DNA of 64,000 bases. Source: Cunninghamella blakesleeana (lineage: Eukaryota; Mucoromycota; Mucoromycetes; Mucorales; Cunninghamellaceae). The position numbers and the translations under genes were made by a program. This document shows positions 1 through 12,959 of this stretch, piece by piece. Under the pieces are notes generated by a model. It was given only the letters and a program-made list of their open reading frames with translations, did no database searches and was not told the origin of the DNA. The stretch's first letter is position 1. Every line of letters starts with the position of its first letter. The stretch covers positions 682,001-746,000 of the forward strand of contig JAFCIZ010000007.1 of assembly GCA_017871115.1 (NCBI GenBank). Reading direction: 5' to 3'.

Positions 1-2366
1 CATTCAAAACAGCTACAAAACGTGCATCTAGTATTACTTTAAATAGAATTGGTAGTTTACGTCGAGCTTTTAGTCAACGAAATAATAATGAACGTGGATC
101 CATTTATCATATATTTGATCGTCCTTCTAGTCAAAATCAATCGTCCCCTGCGCCTACTATCAAATCAAATGATGATATTAAAAATAAAAAATCATGCACC
201 ATACAAAATGAAGAATATGAAGAAAAAGACAAAGTTGAAAAAGTTGATAAAGAAGATAAAAAGGAAAATCAATTGGAAAAAAAAAATATCATATCATCGC
301 CCATTCTACTACCTACCTCTTCTCTCCAGCAACATCAGCATGCAATAACTAAAGAGAGTAGATTTTCTGCACCTCCTGCTCCACTTCAGCATATCCATTG
401 CTCAAATGGAACAAATGAATCACTTCCAACTCTTTTATCTTCTTCGTCCTCCTCTTCCTCTACTCAATTATTATTAGAGTTAAATTCAAAACAATATTTT
501 TTGACCCGACATTTGGCAGCAAAAATAATTTCAGAGCATCATGATCATGTATTACAACAAGAACATGCATTATCCTTAGATGATATCATGTCATTGGTTG
601 ATGGTAACTCTAATAATCATACTTCTTCCTCTCACCGAACATCTTTATGGGGAAAATTAAAGAATAAAATACGACCTTCTCAAGTCCATACAACAACAAC
701 AACAATGACATCATCATCAATATTATTACCAACCGATTCTACTTTTTCAACTATATCTAAAAATAATAACCATCAACTTCATAATAATTGTAATAATAAA
801 AAAAAAGTATTTGGATTACCTTTGGAATTAGTTATTGATTTTGATCAACAAAGAGAGAATGACGAAAATAATCAAAAAATTAGTGCCTTATTTTTTCCTT
901 TAATTGAAAAAATAATGGATGATAGTCAAGGACAGCAACACCAACAACAATTAACTTTAGATTGGACAATGAATTATATTCAATATACCCATTGTAAAGT
1001 ACCCTTATTTATACAACATTGCATCCTTGCTCTTATTCAACGAGGTAAGTCAACAGTAAATGTAACAATAAATATATAGTAAATAAATAGTAAAGCAAAT
1101 ATTAATATTTATATTTATTATTATTATTTGATATATATTTATTTAAATAGATGTAACAGTAGAAGGTATCTTTAGAAAAAATGGAAACATACGCGAAATA
1201 AAAGAACTGGAACAAGTTATTGATCAAGATGATGCGCCCAATTATATCAATCTCTTCCAAAATCAATCTACTATTCAATTGGCTGCTTTATTGAAACGAT
1301 TTCTCAGAGAATTACCTGAACCATTATTAACTTTTAAACTTTATCCTTTGTTTATGGCTGCTATTGGTAAAATATAAAATAAATATTAAAAACTATATGT
1401 ACATAAATATACATAATTGTTATTAATATTTATATATACCACTGTATTTTTTTTTATTTAATAATAGGATTATCTACTGAACATGATATCAAAAGAGCAC
1501 TTCATTTAGTATGCTGTATGCTTCCGAAAGAAAATAGAGATACTATGCAGCTTGTATTTGGATTTCTTCGTTATGTTTCGATATTTAGTGAAAAAAATAA
1601 AATGGGCATTTATAATTTAGCAAGAATCATGGCGCCTACTGTTCTATTTCAATCACCTTCCCCATCTGATCAATCCTCATTAAAAAACAACAATAGCATT
1701 ATACAAACACCGTCCGATGAAATACAAATTGTTGAATACTTGATTCAGTACCATGATGAATTTGCTAAAGTAAGTGGATATATTTATATATAAGTATGTG
1801 CAAGTATGCGAAGTATAAATATGTATGTATATTTTATTTATTTACCTCTTTTTACTTTATTAATCTAGACTCCTGATAATATAATTTATTTAATTTCAAA
1901 TAATTCCATAGTGGACTATTTTGCTAATATTGAAACTAAGCATTTTATTAAATGTTACAATCAATGGATACAAAATAAAAATAATTTCACCAAAAAAATC
2001 CAATCTAGAACCTCTACACCCAATATATCCTTTAAATATCAAAATAATGATCGTAATCAACATAATAACAACTCGATAACGAAACTTGTCATACCTACTT
2101 ATCTAAAAGAAAATAATCAACAATATCATGATCTACAACAGAACAATAATAACAATACTATTAACAGTCATATGAATGATATCAATAGCGGTTCCTCTTT
2201 ACATTCGCCCTCTTTAATTGTCTCCCTGACATCTACCAATCCTTCATTACCTCCTACACCTATTTCAACAGAAGCTATTATTAACAAACATAGATCTATA
2301 ACACCCGATCCTACACCTACAAAATCTACTTCTAGAATATCCTGGATGCTTAAAAGCAAATCGTAA
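1..2366 (+). CDS. RhoGAP domain protein (5' end outside window)
   Basis: This is the C-terminal part of a Rho GTPase-activating protein, which stimulates GTP hydrolysis by Rho/Cdc42-type GTPases. The reading frame is open from base 3, so the start lies upstream. Exons are 1-1044, 1151-1366, 1468-1769 and 1869-2366, and all junctions keep frame. A long Ser/Asn/Gln-rich region precedes the RhoGAP domain, which begins near FGLPLELV. The arginine-finger segment GIFRKNGN lies just after the first junction. LLKRFLRELPEPLL and NLARIMAPT follow; all three are hallmark blocks of the family. The tail after the domain is low complexity with several S/T-P sites. Domain identity is secure. The subfamily is not, because N-terminal domains (for example PX or PH) would lie outside the window. 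Confidence 0.88.
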
Positions 2367-2840
2367 TATATACATATACATATAGCGCTATTATACTCTT
2401 TTTATGGTTACCAACTCTACTTTATTTTTATACATATATCCTATTACTATTATATTATTATATTATATACTATTTCTATTTCTATTACTATTTTTACTAT
2501 TATATTATATATTACTATTGTTATTTTAATTGTTTTATAATGCTTGTTATTTTTAATATTTGCCCTTTACCCCATTAATTTTTATTTAAAAAAACTTATA
2601 CTTGCCATAAACTCTTTTTTAATTTTACTCTTAAAACTTCCCTATTACTGCATAATGAAAATTTTAATATGCGTTTTTTTTGTTTGCATTTTATTTTATT
2701 AGTGATGAAGATAAATCTTATTTTTTAAGGAGGTTGAATTGTTTAAAATGAGTGTGATTTCAGATTGCTCTAATATTTATATTAAGTTTTCAGATACATA
2801 ATTTTTTAAAAAATATAAACACAATCTTTTTTATTATTTT
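2367..2840. other. Convergent intergenic region
   Basis: This AT-rich stretch lies between the stop codons of the RhoGAP gene and DNM1. It should hold both 3' UTRs. I see no ORF or structured element in it. Confidence 0.7.
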
Positions 2841-5325
2841 TTACATGACATCACTAATGATTGTAAATGCTTTTTTATAAACTTCTAATAGTTGTTTACA
2901 TCTTTGTCTTTCGGTGGCTATAATAGGATCTTCTTGTAATAAATCATCAAATAAATCTTCAACGTAAATAGTTGATACAAGTCGATTCTGTACGGATCCT
3001 TTTGCATAATTCACTAATAGGTGCATGATACTTTTAGGTACAAGATCTTGGATAGATTTTCTTACGATATTGAAATATGAAGTTATTAATTTACCTAAAT
3101 ATATAAAAATAAATTAAATATATATATATTTTTTATAAAAAAAGAAAAATGTTAATACCAATCTATCTTTAATACATATAAATATAAGCATTCTTATTTT
3201 ATTTATTTATTTATTTAAGTATATGCATCTTACGTATTAATTCTATTTCTAAATCTTCTTTAAGTTTTTCTTGCTTTAATTGATTACTGTCGTTATTTTC
3301 TTTGTCTATCGTTGATGCCTAAACACAAGTATTTTTTTATTAAAAAAAAAAAAGGAACGATAAAAAATATTAGATCAAGACATATTTCATTTTTTATATA
3401 CACGTATATATTTTATATTGAAAATTACATTATTTGAAAAATAGTGCTCTACTTCATTTTCAATAGTAGATGATAAGGAATGTAGTGAAGATTGGTGTTG
3501 TTGTAAAGATGATGTTGAATTAAGTGCAGGGCGTTCCGATTTATGATCACTTCCACCAAAAAAGTAATTTAAAAAGGTATCTTTAGGAGGTGATGAGCAT
3601 GAAGTATTTGTCATGGTTGATCCAATAGATGTTCTACGAGAATGATTTATATTATTCATAGTGGGAACTTGTAAATGGTGAGGGTTCTATATTAAAAAAA
3701 TAAAAAAGACAATTGGGAAGATTTTAATAAATAATATATTTAATTTTCATTCTTTTTATTATGAATTACAAAAAAAAATTAACATACTACCTGTCTTCTC
3801 CTTGAACTTGGTTTTGATGATGATGATGCCTCGTTTGATTTTTTTTGGATATTAGACATTGCACCTGTTGCACCCAAAAAATCGGGATGGTTTGTATTAA
3901 TATAAGCACATTCGATATCAATTAAACTTTGGACATAGTTGGAAGTAGGAGATAAACGCTCATTTAATAAATCAGAGACAACTTCAATTAATTTAGTATG
4001 TAATTTTGGGAAACGTTGAAGTTCCTAAATAAGTAAATACACGCACGTATATATATATATATATATATATATTTAATTAATAATTTCATCCGCAGGATTC
4101 TATTTTATTTATTAACTTTATCCCTATTATTTTATCTTTTATATATGTATTTGGCATTTACCTTATTTCCACATGAATAGCAAATTTTTGATAATTCTTC
4201 GAAAGCTAATTCAACACAACGTAAACTTGGAGCTTCTAATAATTTAATTTGTGGGCGTACTAGTAAGTCAAATGCTAGTTCAGGTACAAAGAGAGAACAT
4301 CGGGGACCAGTTGAATTACGAATGGCAATACGGATGTCTTCATTAGTCAAATTGGCGCATGGTTCAATTGTATTTAAGGCTTGCCCAAATATATTATTAA
4401 ATATATAATATATTCTTGCACCACCGGATCTTTTAATAATAAACAATGGAATATAAAAAATAATGTTAGAATTATATATTCGCGTTTTATCCATTTATCA
4501 TACATATTATTAATATTTTTTAAAAAAAATATAATTTACAATTCTTTAGTAGATATTTCAGAGGAAGTACCATCAATCGAAGCTACAAATTCTGTTGCAA
4601 ACATTGTCAACAACTTAAGTACTAAAGATCCCTATATAAATAACCATATTAATAAATATATATAAACACTTGAAATTTTCTATTGTAAACGTTACCCTAT
4701 GTATTTTTCCTGTAAATGCTGAATCCCCATATTGTACTAATTCATGTTGTGTTTGACCAATGAGTGTACTTAATCTAGATCTTAAATCAGGTAGTCTTTC
4801 GCGAATGTGAGCAACAAGAATCTAAATAAAATAAAATAAATACAATTAAATGAGTAAATCCATACATGTAAACATATCAATTAGTTTCTTTATGGTAACA
4901 GGCTTTTCCCTTATCTTTTTGTAAATATACATATGATTTACATTATTCAATTGCTTTGCCAAAAAAAGAGTACCACAGCGATTTGCAATCGACTTATAAG
5001 CTGGATGACGTTGAAAAAACCTTTGTTCTGCTTTTAATGCTTCGTTCATTGGTTTATTAGTTAAAATATCCTGCTGACTACGATTAACGACTCCAACAAA
5101 TCCTAATTTTAAAGGAAAAACACGTCCCATTAAAACATCCAACGCATTTGTCCCCGTATCCATTAAATCTAATTTGGTGATCACGCCTATAGTTCTTTTT
5201 CCCGAGGGATCCACTTGTCTCGCCAATTTCAAACTGTCTGAATTAGCCAAATCTGTATTAGCTGGTGTTACGGCGAGAATGATACTATTTTTTTAATGTA
5301 GAGGAAAAGCAAGATAATTGCATTT

Positions 5326-5357
<32 letters not shown>

Positions 5358-6159
5358 GTAAAAGAAAAAAGAATTAATAAACTTAACACTACTCAACTTA
5401 AATAGCCATGCTGTCCTTTTATTTACTCAATCCTTACCTATTTGGTTTTGATATATAATCTAATACAAGTTTCCTGATCTGTACATCAATATCTGCAGGT
5501 TGATCGCCTATTTTACATATAATAATAATAATAATATTAAATGATAATTCACCAATAACGTTATACTCTATTTTTTATAACTAATCCTTCCAAAAATATC
5601 CTTATACATATTATTTTTGTTGTTATTACCGATTGGAATCTAAAAGAAAAGAATATAAAACAGTAATATTTATTAATATGCATAGCCATACACACGCACA
5701 TATATATATTTAAAAAAGATTATGTTATATATTTACCTTTGTTAAACCAGGCAAATCAATTAAAGTCAGATTTAAAACGTTTTTGGAATAGATTTTTAAA
5801 TGGATAGGTTGCCTAGAGATAGATTTATTTGCCCCAGCAATACGAATAGTATCTTGTTCAATTTCAGTACGTACTTGATTAAAGTCATAAAATTTTTTTT
5901 GAGGAATATGAAGGAATTCAGCATAGTCAGGTGCATCATTAGATAAAGTAACCAATTGTAAAACCAAAGGACGCCTTGTACATATTCCACTATTACGTGG
6001 AATAGCTTCATGCTGAACAATACTCTCTAAAACTGACGATTTGCCACTTGATTGTGCCCCTACAGTAATTATTTGTGGTAAATCCAAACTTTCCTTTCCG
6101 CCTTCTACAGCTGTAAATACATCCTGCACCTTATTAATTAATTCTATCACGTTATCCAT
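2841..6159 (-). CDS. DNM1: Dynamin-related GTPase DNM1 (mitochondrial/peroxisomal fission)
   Basis: This dynamin-family GTPase assembles on mitochondria and peroxisomes to drive fission. Eleven exons on the minus strand (5737-6159, 5630-5639, 5438-5507, 4942-5284, 4696-4821, 4540-4631, 4162-4429, 3791-4024, 3429-3686, 3234-3318, 2841-3094) give 720 aa, close to DRP1-type lengths. The GTPase domain shows P-loop GAQSSGKSS (34-42), the G2 Thr at 61, DLPG (135-138) and TKLD (204-207). The middle domain contains GGARIYYIF and [15 protein letters not shown] Ser-rich insert (B-insert position) precedes the GED. The GED segment [19 protein letters not shown] followed by [10 protein letters not shown] is closer to DRP1/Dnm1 than to Vps1, which is why the symbol was chosen. 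There is no PH or PRD domain, as expected. The second exon is only 10 nt and restores the conserved IPIGDQP. Confidence 0.93.
5630..5639 (-). other. DNM1: 10-nt microexon of DNM1
   Basis: The minus-strand sequence ATTCCAATCG is flanked by TTTTAG and GTAATA. Including it turns the junction into LPGLTK-IPIG-DQP, the nearly invariant dynamin block LPGLTKVPVGDQP. Skipping it would shift the frame. Confidence 0.88.
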
Positions 6160-6514
6160 ATTTATAAATAAATATTATTTATGATTTATTAAATGTATAT
6201 TTATATTTTTGTATATATAATAAAATATTATTGGAAAATAAATAGAAAAGGAAAGGAAGGGAAAAGACGAAAAAAAAAACTGTAAGTAAAAATCATGTGA
6301 CATGCAGTTCGCTGAGTTTTTTTAAAAAAATTAAAAAAATAAAAATAATAACCAAAATGTTTTTCTTCCTTTCTCTCTTTATTTTAATGGATACTCTCTT
6401 TCTTTCCTTTTTTACTGTTTATTCTCCATATATTAATAATAAACCCTACATCTTTCTTTCTGGTTCTTTATGACAATATACTGGTAATAATAAATAAATA
6501 TTATTTAATAGTAA
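6160..6514. promoter_or_regulatory. Shared divergent promoter region of DNM1 and TAZ1
   Basis: This is 355 bp between the two start codons. It contains A/T tracts and long T/C-rich runs, and no ORF. Both genes are mitochondrial in function, but no specific operator is recognisable. Confidence 0.5.
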
Positions 6515-7740
6515 ATGACACGAATCTTACGAAAAAAAATCAAATGGTTTACTCTACGTAATACTTTGGGTATTGGTACTATTATTGGTGGTGGTTTTTA
6601 TTATTTTCATCAACAAAAAAAGATAAAACAAGCAGATATTAATGTGATAGACGGTCAACAAGTATTATGGAATGCTAGTTCTTTTCGTTGGGAGCAAATC
6701 CCTACTTGCATGGCTCAAAGGTACCTGCCTCCTTATGAAGATTCTAGTATTTTATGGAGAATAGGAAGCTCTCTTGGTATTGGTATTACTGGTTTGGTTG
6801 GAAAAGGTGTTATTTATTGTTTAGAAAATACTAAAGTAGATGGCATGGACCGGTTCTTATCTATTTTAAATGATAATAATCGTCAGCAGGGAATTATTAC
6901 TGGTAAAATAAAATAAAATAAAATATTTCTATCGTATAAAACAGTAAATAATACTAATAAGAGATGATTATTTTAAAAAATATCTAATTTTTTTTATGCG
7001 TTGTTTATATCTATTTATTTAATTAGTATCAAATCATTTTTCGGTATGGGATGATCCTGTATTATGGGGTGTTTTTCCGGTAAAAACACTATTTAATATT
7101 GATAAAATGAGATGGGTCCTTGGTGCTGCAGATATATGTTATACAACTCTGTAAGAAAAAGGGCATTTATAAATATATATAAATTTATATATATTAAATA
7201 ATATAATAATAAGTTTTGGTTATTAGTATTCAAACAAATTATTTTTTATTCTATTTTACTTTATTTTTTTTTAAAAAAAATAGATTCAAATCAACCTTTT
7301 TTTCACTTGGACAAGCCATACCAACTATACGAGGAGCAGGAATATATCAACCAGCCTTAGATTTTGCTATTCATAAACTTAATCATAAAGGGTGGATTCA
7401 TATTTTTCCAGAAGGTAAAGTTAATCAAACAGATTATATGCTTCGATTTAAATGGGGAATAGGTAGGTTAATTATGGAATCAGATCCAAGTCCTATAGTT
7501 ATCCCAATATGGCACGAAGGAATGGAAAATGTAAGGCCATTACAAGGGCCTTTTATGAAAATGGGGCAACAAGTGAAAATGATTTTTGGAGAACCTATTG
7601 ATTATCAACCAATTTTGGATGCTTGGAAACAAGGTTTATTGACAGAAGAAGAAACCAGAATACAATTGACTTCATTAATGTACCAATCTTTAGAAAATAT
7701 AAAACAAATAGAAAAACTTAAAACAAAAATCCAATTATAG
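6515..7740 (+). CDS. TAZ1: Tafazzin-like cardiolipin-remodelling acyltransferase
   Basis: Tafazzin is a phospholipid-lysophospholipid transacylase that remodels cardiolipin on mitochondrial membranes facing the intermembrane space. Exons 6515-6902, 7027-7150 and 7284-7740 give 322 aa, between the human and yeast lengths. The acyltransferase HX4D motif NHFSVWDDP carries His133 and Asp138, and the second block HIFPEGKVNQ has FPEG at 212-215. WGVFPVKTLFNIDKMRWVLGA is typical of tafazzins. A hydrophobic segment near residues 18-30 follows a basic N-terminus and could be the membrane anchor. The start is the first ATG before the conserved N-terminus. The assignment to tafazzin rather than another PlsC-type acyltransferase rests on NHFSVWDDP and FPEGKVNQ. 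Confidence 0.93.
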
Positions 7741-7951
7741 AATTTAAATTATATACACATCAACTATTTATTTACATACCTTTATCGATATAAAAAAAAA
7801 ATCACGCTCATTTAAATATTTATTTATTTTATTTTATTTAAAAAAAGCATCATCATTCTTGTATTAAATTCATTTTATATTTTTTTAAAATATATCATCA
7901 TTGATATATTTATATATTAGACTAGTAATATTTAATAAAAATAGCACACAC

Positions 7952-8431
7952 TTATTCTTTAATAGCAGTAACAACAATTTCTACGTGCATTTCTTTTTCG
8001 CCTAATTCAGATACACCAACGCAAGTCCATATAGGCTTCTGATCACCATTGTATTTTTTAAATAATTTAGGAAATAAGCTAGCTACTTCAGAATCTAATG
8101 GTACATGATATGAGGTAATACTATAAACATCTTCTCGTGATGATCCAACACTATTTAGTACGTGTTGTACATTTTCAAACGCGTTTATAAATTCTTCATT
8201 GCGACTTGTGTATATAAATTTTAAGTCTTTATCCCAACCATCGTGATCAGCAATATCAATTCGATTTTCATATTTTAATACTTGATTATAGCCATATTTC
8301 TTTCTATATTGGTTAGAGTTCAGACTATTCCATAAATTTTTTTTATAAATAAATAAATAAATAGGTAGAATTGGAATAAAGAATGAAAAAGTGAGGATTT
8401 ATGCTGAAAAAAGGGATATTTACATTAACAT
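7952..8431 (-). CDS. RidA/YjgF/UK114 family protein lacking the catalytic Arg
   Basis: This is a small RidA-superfamily protein of 126 aa, the usual length. Exon 2 (7952-8324) holds nearly everything: GYNQVLKYENRIDIADHDGW, then FENVQHVLNSVGSS, SYHVPLD and KPIWTCVGVSELG followed by MHVEIVV. The start is uncertain because exon 2 lacks an ATG before the conserved block. An 8-nt first exon (8424-8431, ATGTTAAT with a GTAAAT donor) joins in phase to give MLILNSNQYRKKYGYNQ. At the position of the catalytic Arg of enamine/imine deaminases (ARSC in E. coli RidA) this protein reads IWTC. Canonical deaminase activity is therefore unlikely, and its substrate is unknown. It is tail-to-tail with TAZ1. The family is clear, the function is not. 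Confidence 0.8.
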
Positions 8432-8751
8432 TTTAGAAGCCAGATTGACATGAATTACTATTCTTATTAATGTTTTTTGCATAAATATTCGAGCCAAAAT
8501 AGTAGAATTGAGCTGAAAATTGCATACCTTTATTTTATTTGATTTTATTATGAGAGTATATGTAATTAATTCATAATTTATACACAAACTCGACTGTTTC
8601 TTTTTTATAGTATTTTTGTTAATATAAATTGACTTTGTTTGTTATGTGTTATTTTTTATTTTTATTATAAATATTATACGTAAATATGGTTCGCTTTGTT
8701 AATAAATAAATTAGTGAAAAAAAAAATTAAAAATTAAAAAGAGGATTATAA
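8432..8751. other. Short AT-rich intergenic region
   Basis: This lies between the RidA-like start and the FHIP stop, both minus strand. It presumably holds the RidA-like promoter and the FHIP 3' UTR. Nothing else was recognised. Confidence 0.5.
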
Positions 8752-11700
8752 CTACAAGTATGATACTCTATCAATACCATTCGACCTTCGAATTTGCATA
8801 ATAGCCACCAATTCTTTAATTGTTTCTTCCAAAATCACCACATTATTTAATAGCATAGACAAAGTGATTTCCGTTGATTTGTCCAAACGACGAGATTGTG
8901 AAGGATTGGTGGATTTAGGAGCAAATGTATCTTCATCGTCTTTACTTAAACTGACAATATGTTCTTCCGGTTCAGTGATAAAATTGGATGGGAACAAAGG
9001 TTGTATTCTTGTATCAAGTGTACTTCTGGCATGAATAGCTAAAGGTGATAATGGATTATTAAGAATAATAGGCACGGTAGAATTGGTAAGGTGTTGATTA
9101 GGTAAAGTAGAGGTAGGATTGTTTGGTAAAGTAAGTGGGGTTGGCGTAGAACGAGTTGCAGCAGCCATGGCAGCAGCAGTAGTGGAGGATGAGAGCGATT
9201 TGGATGGATTTGGTGGTTGATGGTGATAGGACTGACCGTTCATATTAGAAGATAGTAGTTGTTGATTTGATATATTTGATTTTTTTCTTCTTAAATATTG
9301 TTGTTGTTGTTGATGGAAAAGAGTGGATGGTGATGACGAGGTAAATCCAAAAGTAGAAGCTGAGTTTGATTGAGGAGAGGAGGAAGGAGCCATTCTTAAA
9401 ATAGATGGTCTTCTACTTCCTAATCCAGATAAACCAAAATCACCTTTTATATTTAAATTGTTATCACTATTATTATTATTAATATTGTTATTGCTGTTAC
9501 TATTGATGCTAGTGTTAGAATTACTGAAAATAGATGTCATACTTCCAGAATTAGGTGAACTTGTTCCAAAGAAAAGTGAAGAAGGTGACGTAAAAGAGGA
9601 TGAGGTTGACGATGTTCCATCTTGACGAACGGCCAATGATCCACGTCTAGATTTTACTGGAGATGAAGCTACTGAATAACCTTGTCCGCCACTAATAGAA
9701 TTTGGAATCATAGATGAGGCCATACTACTATTCATCATATTATTATTACTACTATTATTATTACTACTGTTGAGTGATGATGGATCTACATCGCCAAACA
9801 TTAATGCTTGCCATCTTTCTTTAAGTAATAAATCAAACCCATCAATTTCAGAACGATAGTAATCTACCTGTTGTGTAAGTGTACGGAAAAGTGTAAAAAA
9901 TGGAGGGAAGGATTTAAATTGAGTAACCGGTACTGAATGTGATAAATTTCGTTCTATACCAAAATCCACTGATCTATCATCATCTTCGTCATCTTCATTT
10001 ACTTGATTGTATTCAAAATGTGCATATATATCATTTCCTTTTATTTTCGTATCAAAACCATTGGTATTACTATGATTAGCATCATCCAAATGTAATCCTT
10101 GTAATTGATCTGCAGCATTATTGGAATCAATAGTGGTTGGTGTAGAGGATGATGCTGATGTAACCGTGCCTGAACCTATTCCTGTACCTGAAGTTGTTGT
10201 TGTTCCATTTGTAATATTACTACTGTTTAAAATTAATATATCATCGGGTGTTGTTCTGTCACTTTCTTGAAATGAGATCCAACCTTCCAAACTTCTATAA
10301 GGACAAAGTGCTAATGCAGAAATAACACCAGTAAGCGCTAAATTAAGAGCTGACGATTGTGCAAAAAAATGACTAAGAAGTCCCAATAAAATTTGTAGTA
10401 ATGGATCAGTAGGTCTAATTTTATGACGAAAGAGATGAGCTGATTTATGAAGTTGACACGAAGAACTATTGCTGTTGTTATATTTAGATCCTTCAGGTTT
10501 ACGACCATATTTAAAACTACGACGTCTTTCAGCTTTAGGTGTACGTGCAATTTGCGTTCCTGACTTTAATCCATTCATTCCAACCATGTTTTGATAACAC
10601 CAGTCTACTTCCATATGTGACTCAATATCATAAAGGTATTCTTCATAGCCAACAGATAAAATGTCATCAGAATGTTCTTGATCAATTGCTGTAATCAACG
10701 AAAAATACAATTCAATTTCTCTAATATGATGTGATATAATTGTCATTGGTGATTGTTGAGATGACAATGAGGGGTATTCTGAATTGAGTGGAGGAATAAG
10801 TGAATTAGAATCATCAGGAATGATTGATAATAATTTAAGTCCATAACGACAATGTTTGGTAATTAATGTTTTTAATAATTTAAGTGTAGCTATAACAGTA
10901 GGCTGAGAGCTTGATTTAAGTCGATCAATAATAAGATCTTTAAGTGTAAATCTTCCTGCAGCTGTAAAATAAGGAGAGCTTTTGAATTGATCAAATTCAA
11001 TACCAGCAAATACATTAGATTGTGTATTCTTTTTATTATTATCTTTGTTATCTTCATCTTCATTTTCATCCTCCTCTTCATTATTGTTGTCGTTGTTATT
11101 GCTATTATCTTCGTCGTCTCCAGTCGAGAATACTTTACTTGTTGCAGTGGTGGGAGCTATTATATTATTATCATTTTCATCATCCATTAAAAATTTAACA
11201 ACAAGATCGGCCAAATCTTCTTGTTGTAATGTTTGTAAAATCAAATCAATATAAGTAATCACTGCCACAGAGGAGCCATCAATATCAGAACATTCAAGAA
11301 TAGAAGGGTAAAGAATATTCGTTAAAAAGATGGAACGAATGTTTTGTAAAAGGGATCTTGATATTTCTGCATTAGGACATCTTAATAATACATCTTGGCA
11401 AAATTCAAATAATTTTAAAAAAGAATCCAATTGTAATTTAAAATCATCAGAGTTTGAATAACCAACACCCATACCAGAAGGATTAGCACGTGGGTCTAAA
11501 TCTTGACCTAAAAGAAATGTAGCAGGGCTTGTACTAAATTCAGCATCATCTTTAATCACTAGTTTTCTAGGTAATTGTGAATACAAAGCCCCTAATCCAG
11601 CAGCCATGATTGTAGCAAAATCTGACCCCAAGATAAAATCACCTAATTGATTGGTAGCCATTTCCATTAAAAATAATAAACCAGTTCTAGCAAAATCACC

Positions 11701-12614
11701 AGATCTCCCTTCACGATGGACAAAGCGTAATAAATAAGTAAATAATAAAAATTCATATTCAGGTTTCTTTTTTTTGTCGTTATTGCTGTTACTATTATTG
11801 TGGTGGGTTGTTGTATTGGCTTGATCAACAAGTAATCCAACATTTTTTGTAGGTGCTGCCGTTGTATCATGTTGATATGCTTTTTGAGGTGTTGTAAGCC
11901 ATTGCTTATCGTGAAAAAAGATATTTAATAAAGCTGGGAATCCATGAATTTTTGAACAAATAATATACATTAAATCCACTAAATCTTCATGATAAGTATC
12001 ACTTTGTCGGTCATCCAAAACACAATATCGTAATAATTTAATCGTTGGTTTATGTACTGCATTATGAACAAGGAATCGATCATCTAATAAATCCACCATA
12101 CTTGCTATTGTACGTATTGCTTCTCCACGAATCCCTTCAGGATAATCGGTCTTTTCAGATACATTGACTAAATATTGTAATATTCCATTCTTTAAAAAGT
12201 ATTCCATGCATACACCAGTTGTATTTTCTTCTTGTCGTGCTTCTTCATCTACCAACATATCAACCATTTGTCGTAATCGATCAGCTATATCAGTTTGATC
12301 TACATGAAGTTTTGCTTTACGATCTTCCATACTTAGAAATTTCTACATGTTTAATAAGCAATAATGAGCAAAAATAAAAATAAAATAGACAGTAAATAAC
12401 AGGTATTGATTATTGTTATTGTTGTTTTTTTAGTCAGGGTGTATATATATATATTTTTGTAGATGAAACGTGAAAATAAATTTATTGGTTTTCTTAAATA
12501 TAGACTTACGTGCACATAATCCCAACAGTTATGAAATTTAGCAAGTTGCATTGCGCTTGTTGGCTGCACCTTTGGAGGCACAATTCTTTTTTTAAATTTT
12601 GCAAAATAATCCAT
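8752..12614 (-). CDS. FHIP/RAI16-like subunit of the FTS-Hook-FHIP complex
   Basis: This is a member of the FHIP (FAM160/RAI16-like) family. In the FHF complex, FHIP links Hook adaptors, and hence dynein, to early endosomes. Exon 1 (12510-12614) encodes MDYFAKFKKRIVPPKVQPTS and ends at YVH. A GTAAGT donor joins it to exon 2 (8752-12342), giving 1231 aa. The N-terminal helical region contains DNTTG-like EENTTGVCMEYFLKNGIL and GIRGEAIRTIASMVDLLDD, the diagnostic FHIP blocks. Folded segments alternate with long Asn/Ser/Asp-rich insertions, and the C-terminal third is mostly low complexity before a final helix. The length exceeds animal FHIPs mainly through these insertions. Hook and FTS partners are not in the window. 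A role in endosome motility is inferred from the family. Confidence 0.82.
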
Positions 12615-12959
12615 TAAATATTCATGAAAAAGTTTAAAGAAGAAAGAAGTATAAAAAAATTAAAGCTATGATAATTTTTAAAAAAAATGCGGGATTTAAA
12701 TTTATTTTAATATTATTATAATCTATTGTTTAAAAAAACTATGCAAGGAAAAAAACATGAATATATTTGAACTATTATCTAAAGCTTTTGAGAAATAATG
12801 CCATCGCCAAGACGTTCAATTTCGGCTGTTATTGCTGATATATTAGGACAAGTTAATTTTGAAAGGCTCTTACCATTTTCAGGTTTCTATTTTATTTTGA
12901 AAACCATAAAAATAAAAGTAATGTGATCTATTAGTCAATATATATATATATATATATTT
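12615..12959. other. FHIP upstream region with a 42-codon ORF
   Basis: This separates the FHIP start from the UTP22 stop (both minus strand). A short plus-strand ORF at 12798-12926 (MPSPRRSISAVIADILGQVN..., 42 aa) is the only coding-like element. It matches nothing I recognise and could be chance. The rest is AT-rich with an (AT)n run near 12941-12958. Confidence 0.35.

Noticed and set aside
49..348. 99-codon Lys-rich ORF at the window start
   Set aside because: It overlaps the RhoGAP reading frame, which is open across the same bases and continues into the recognised domain.
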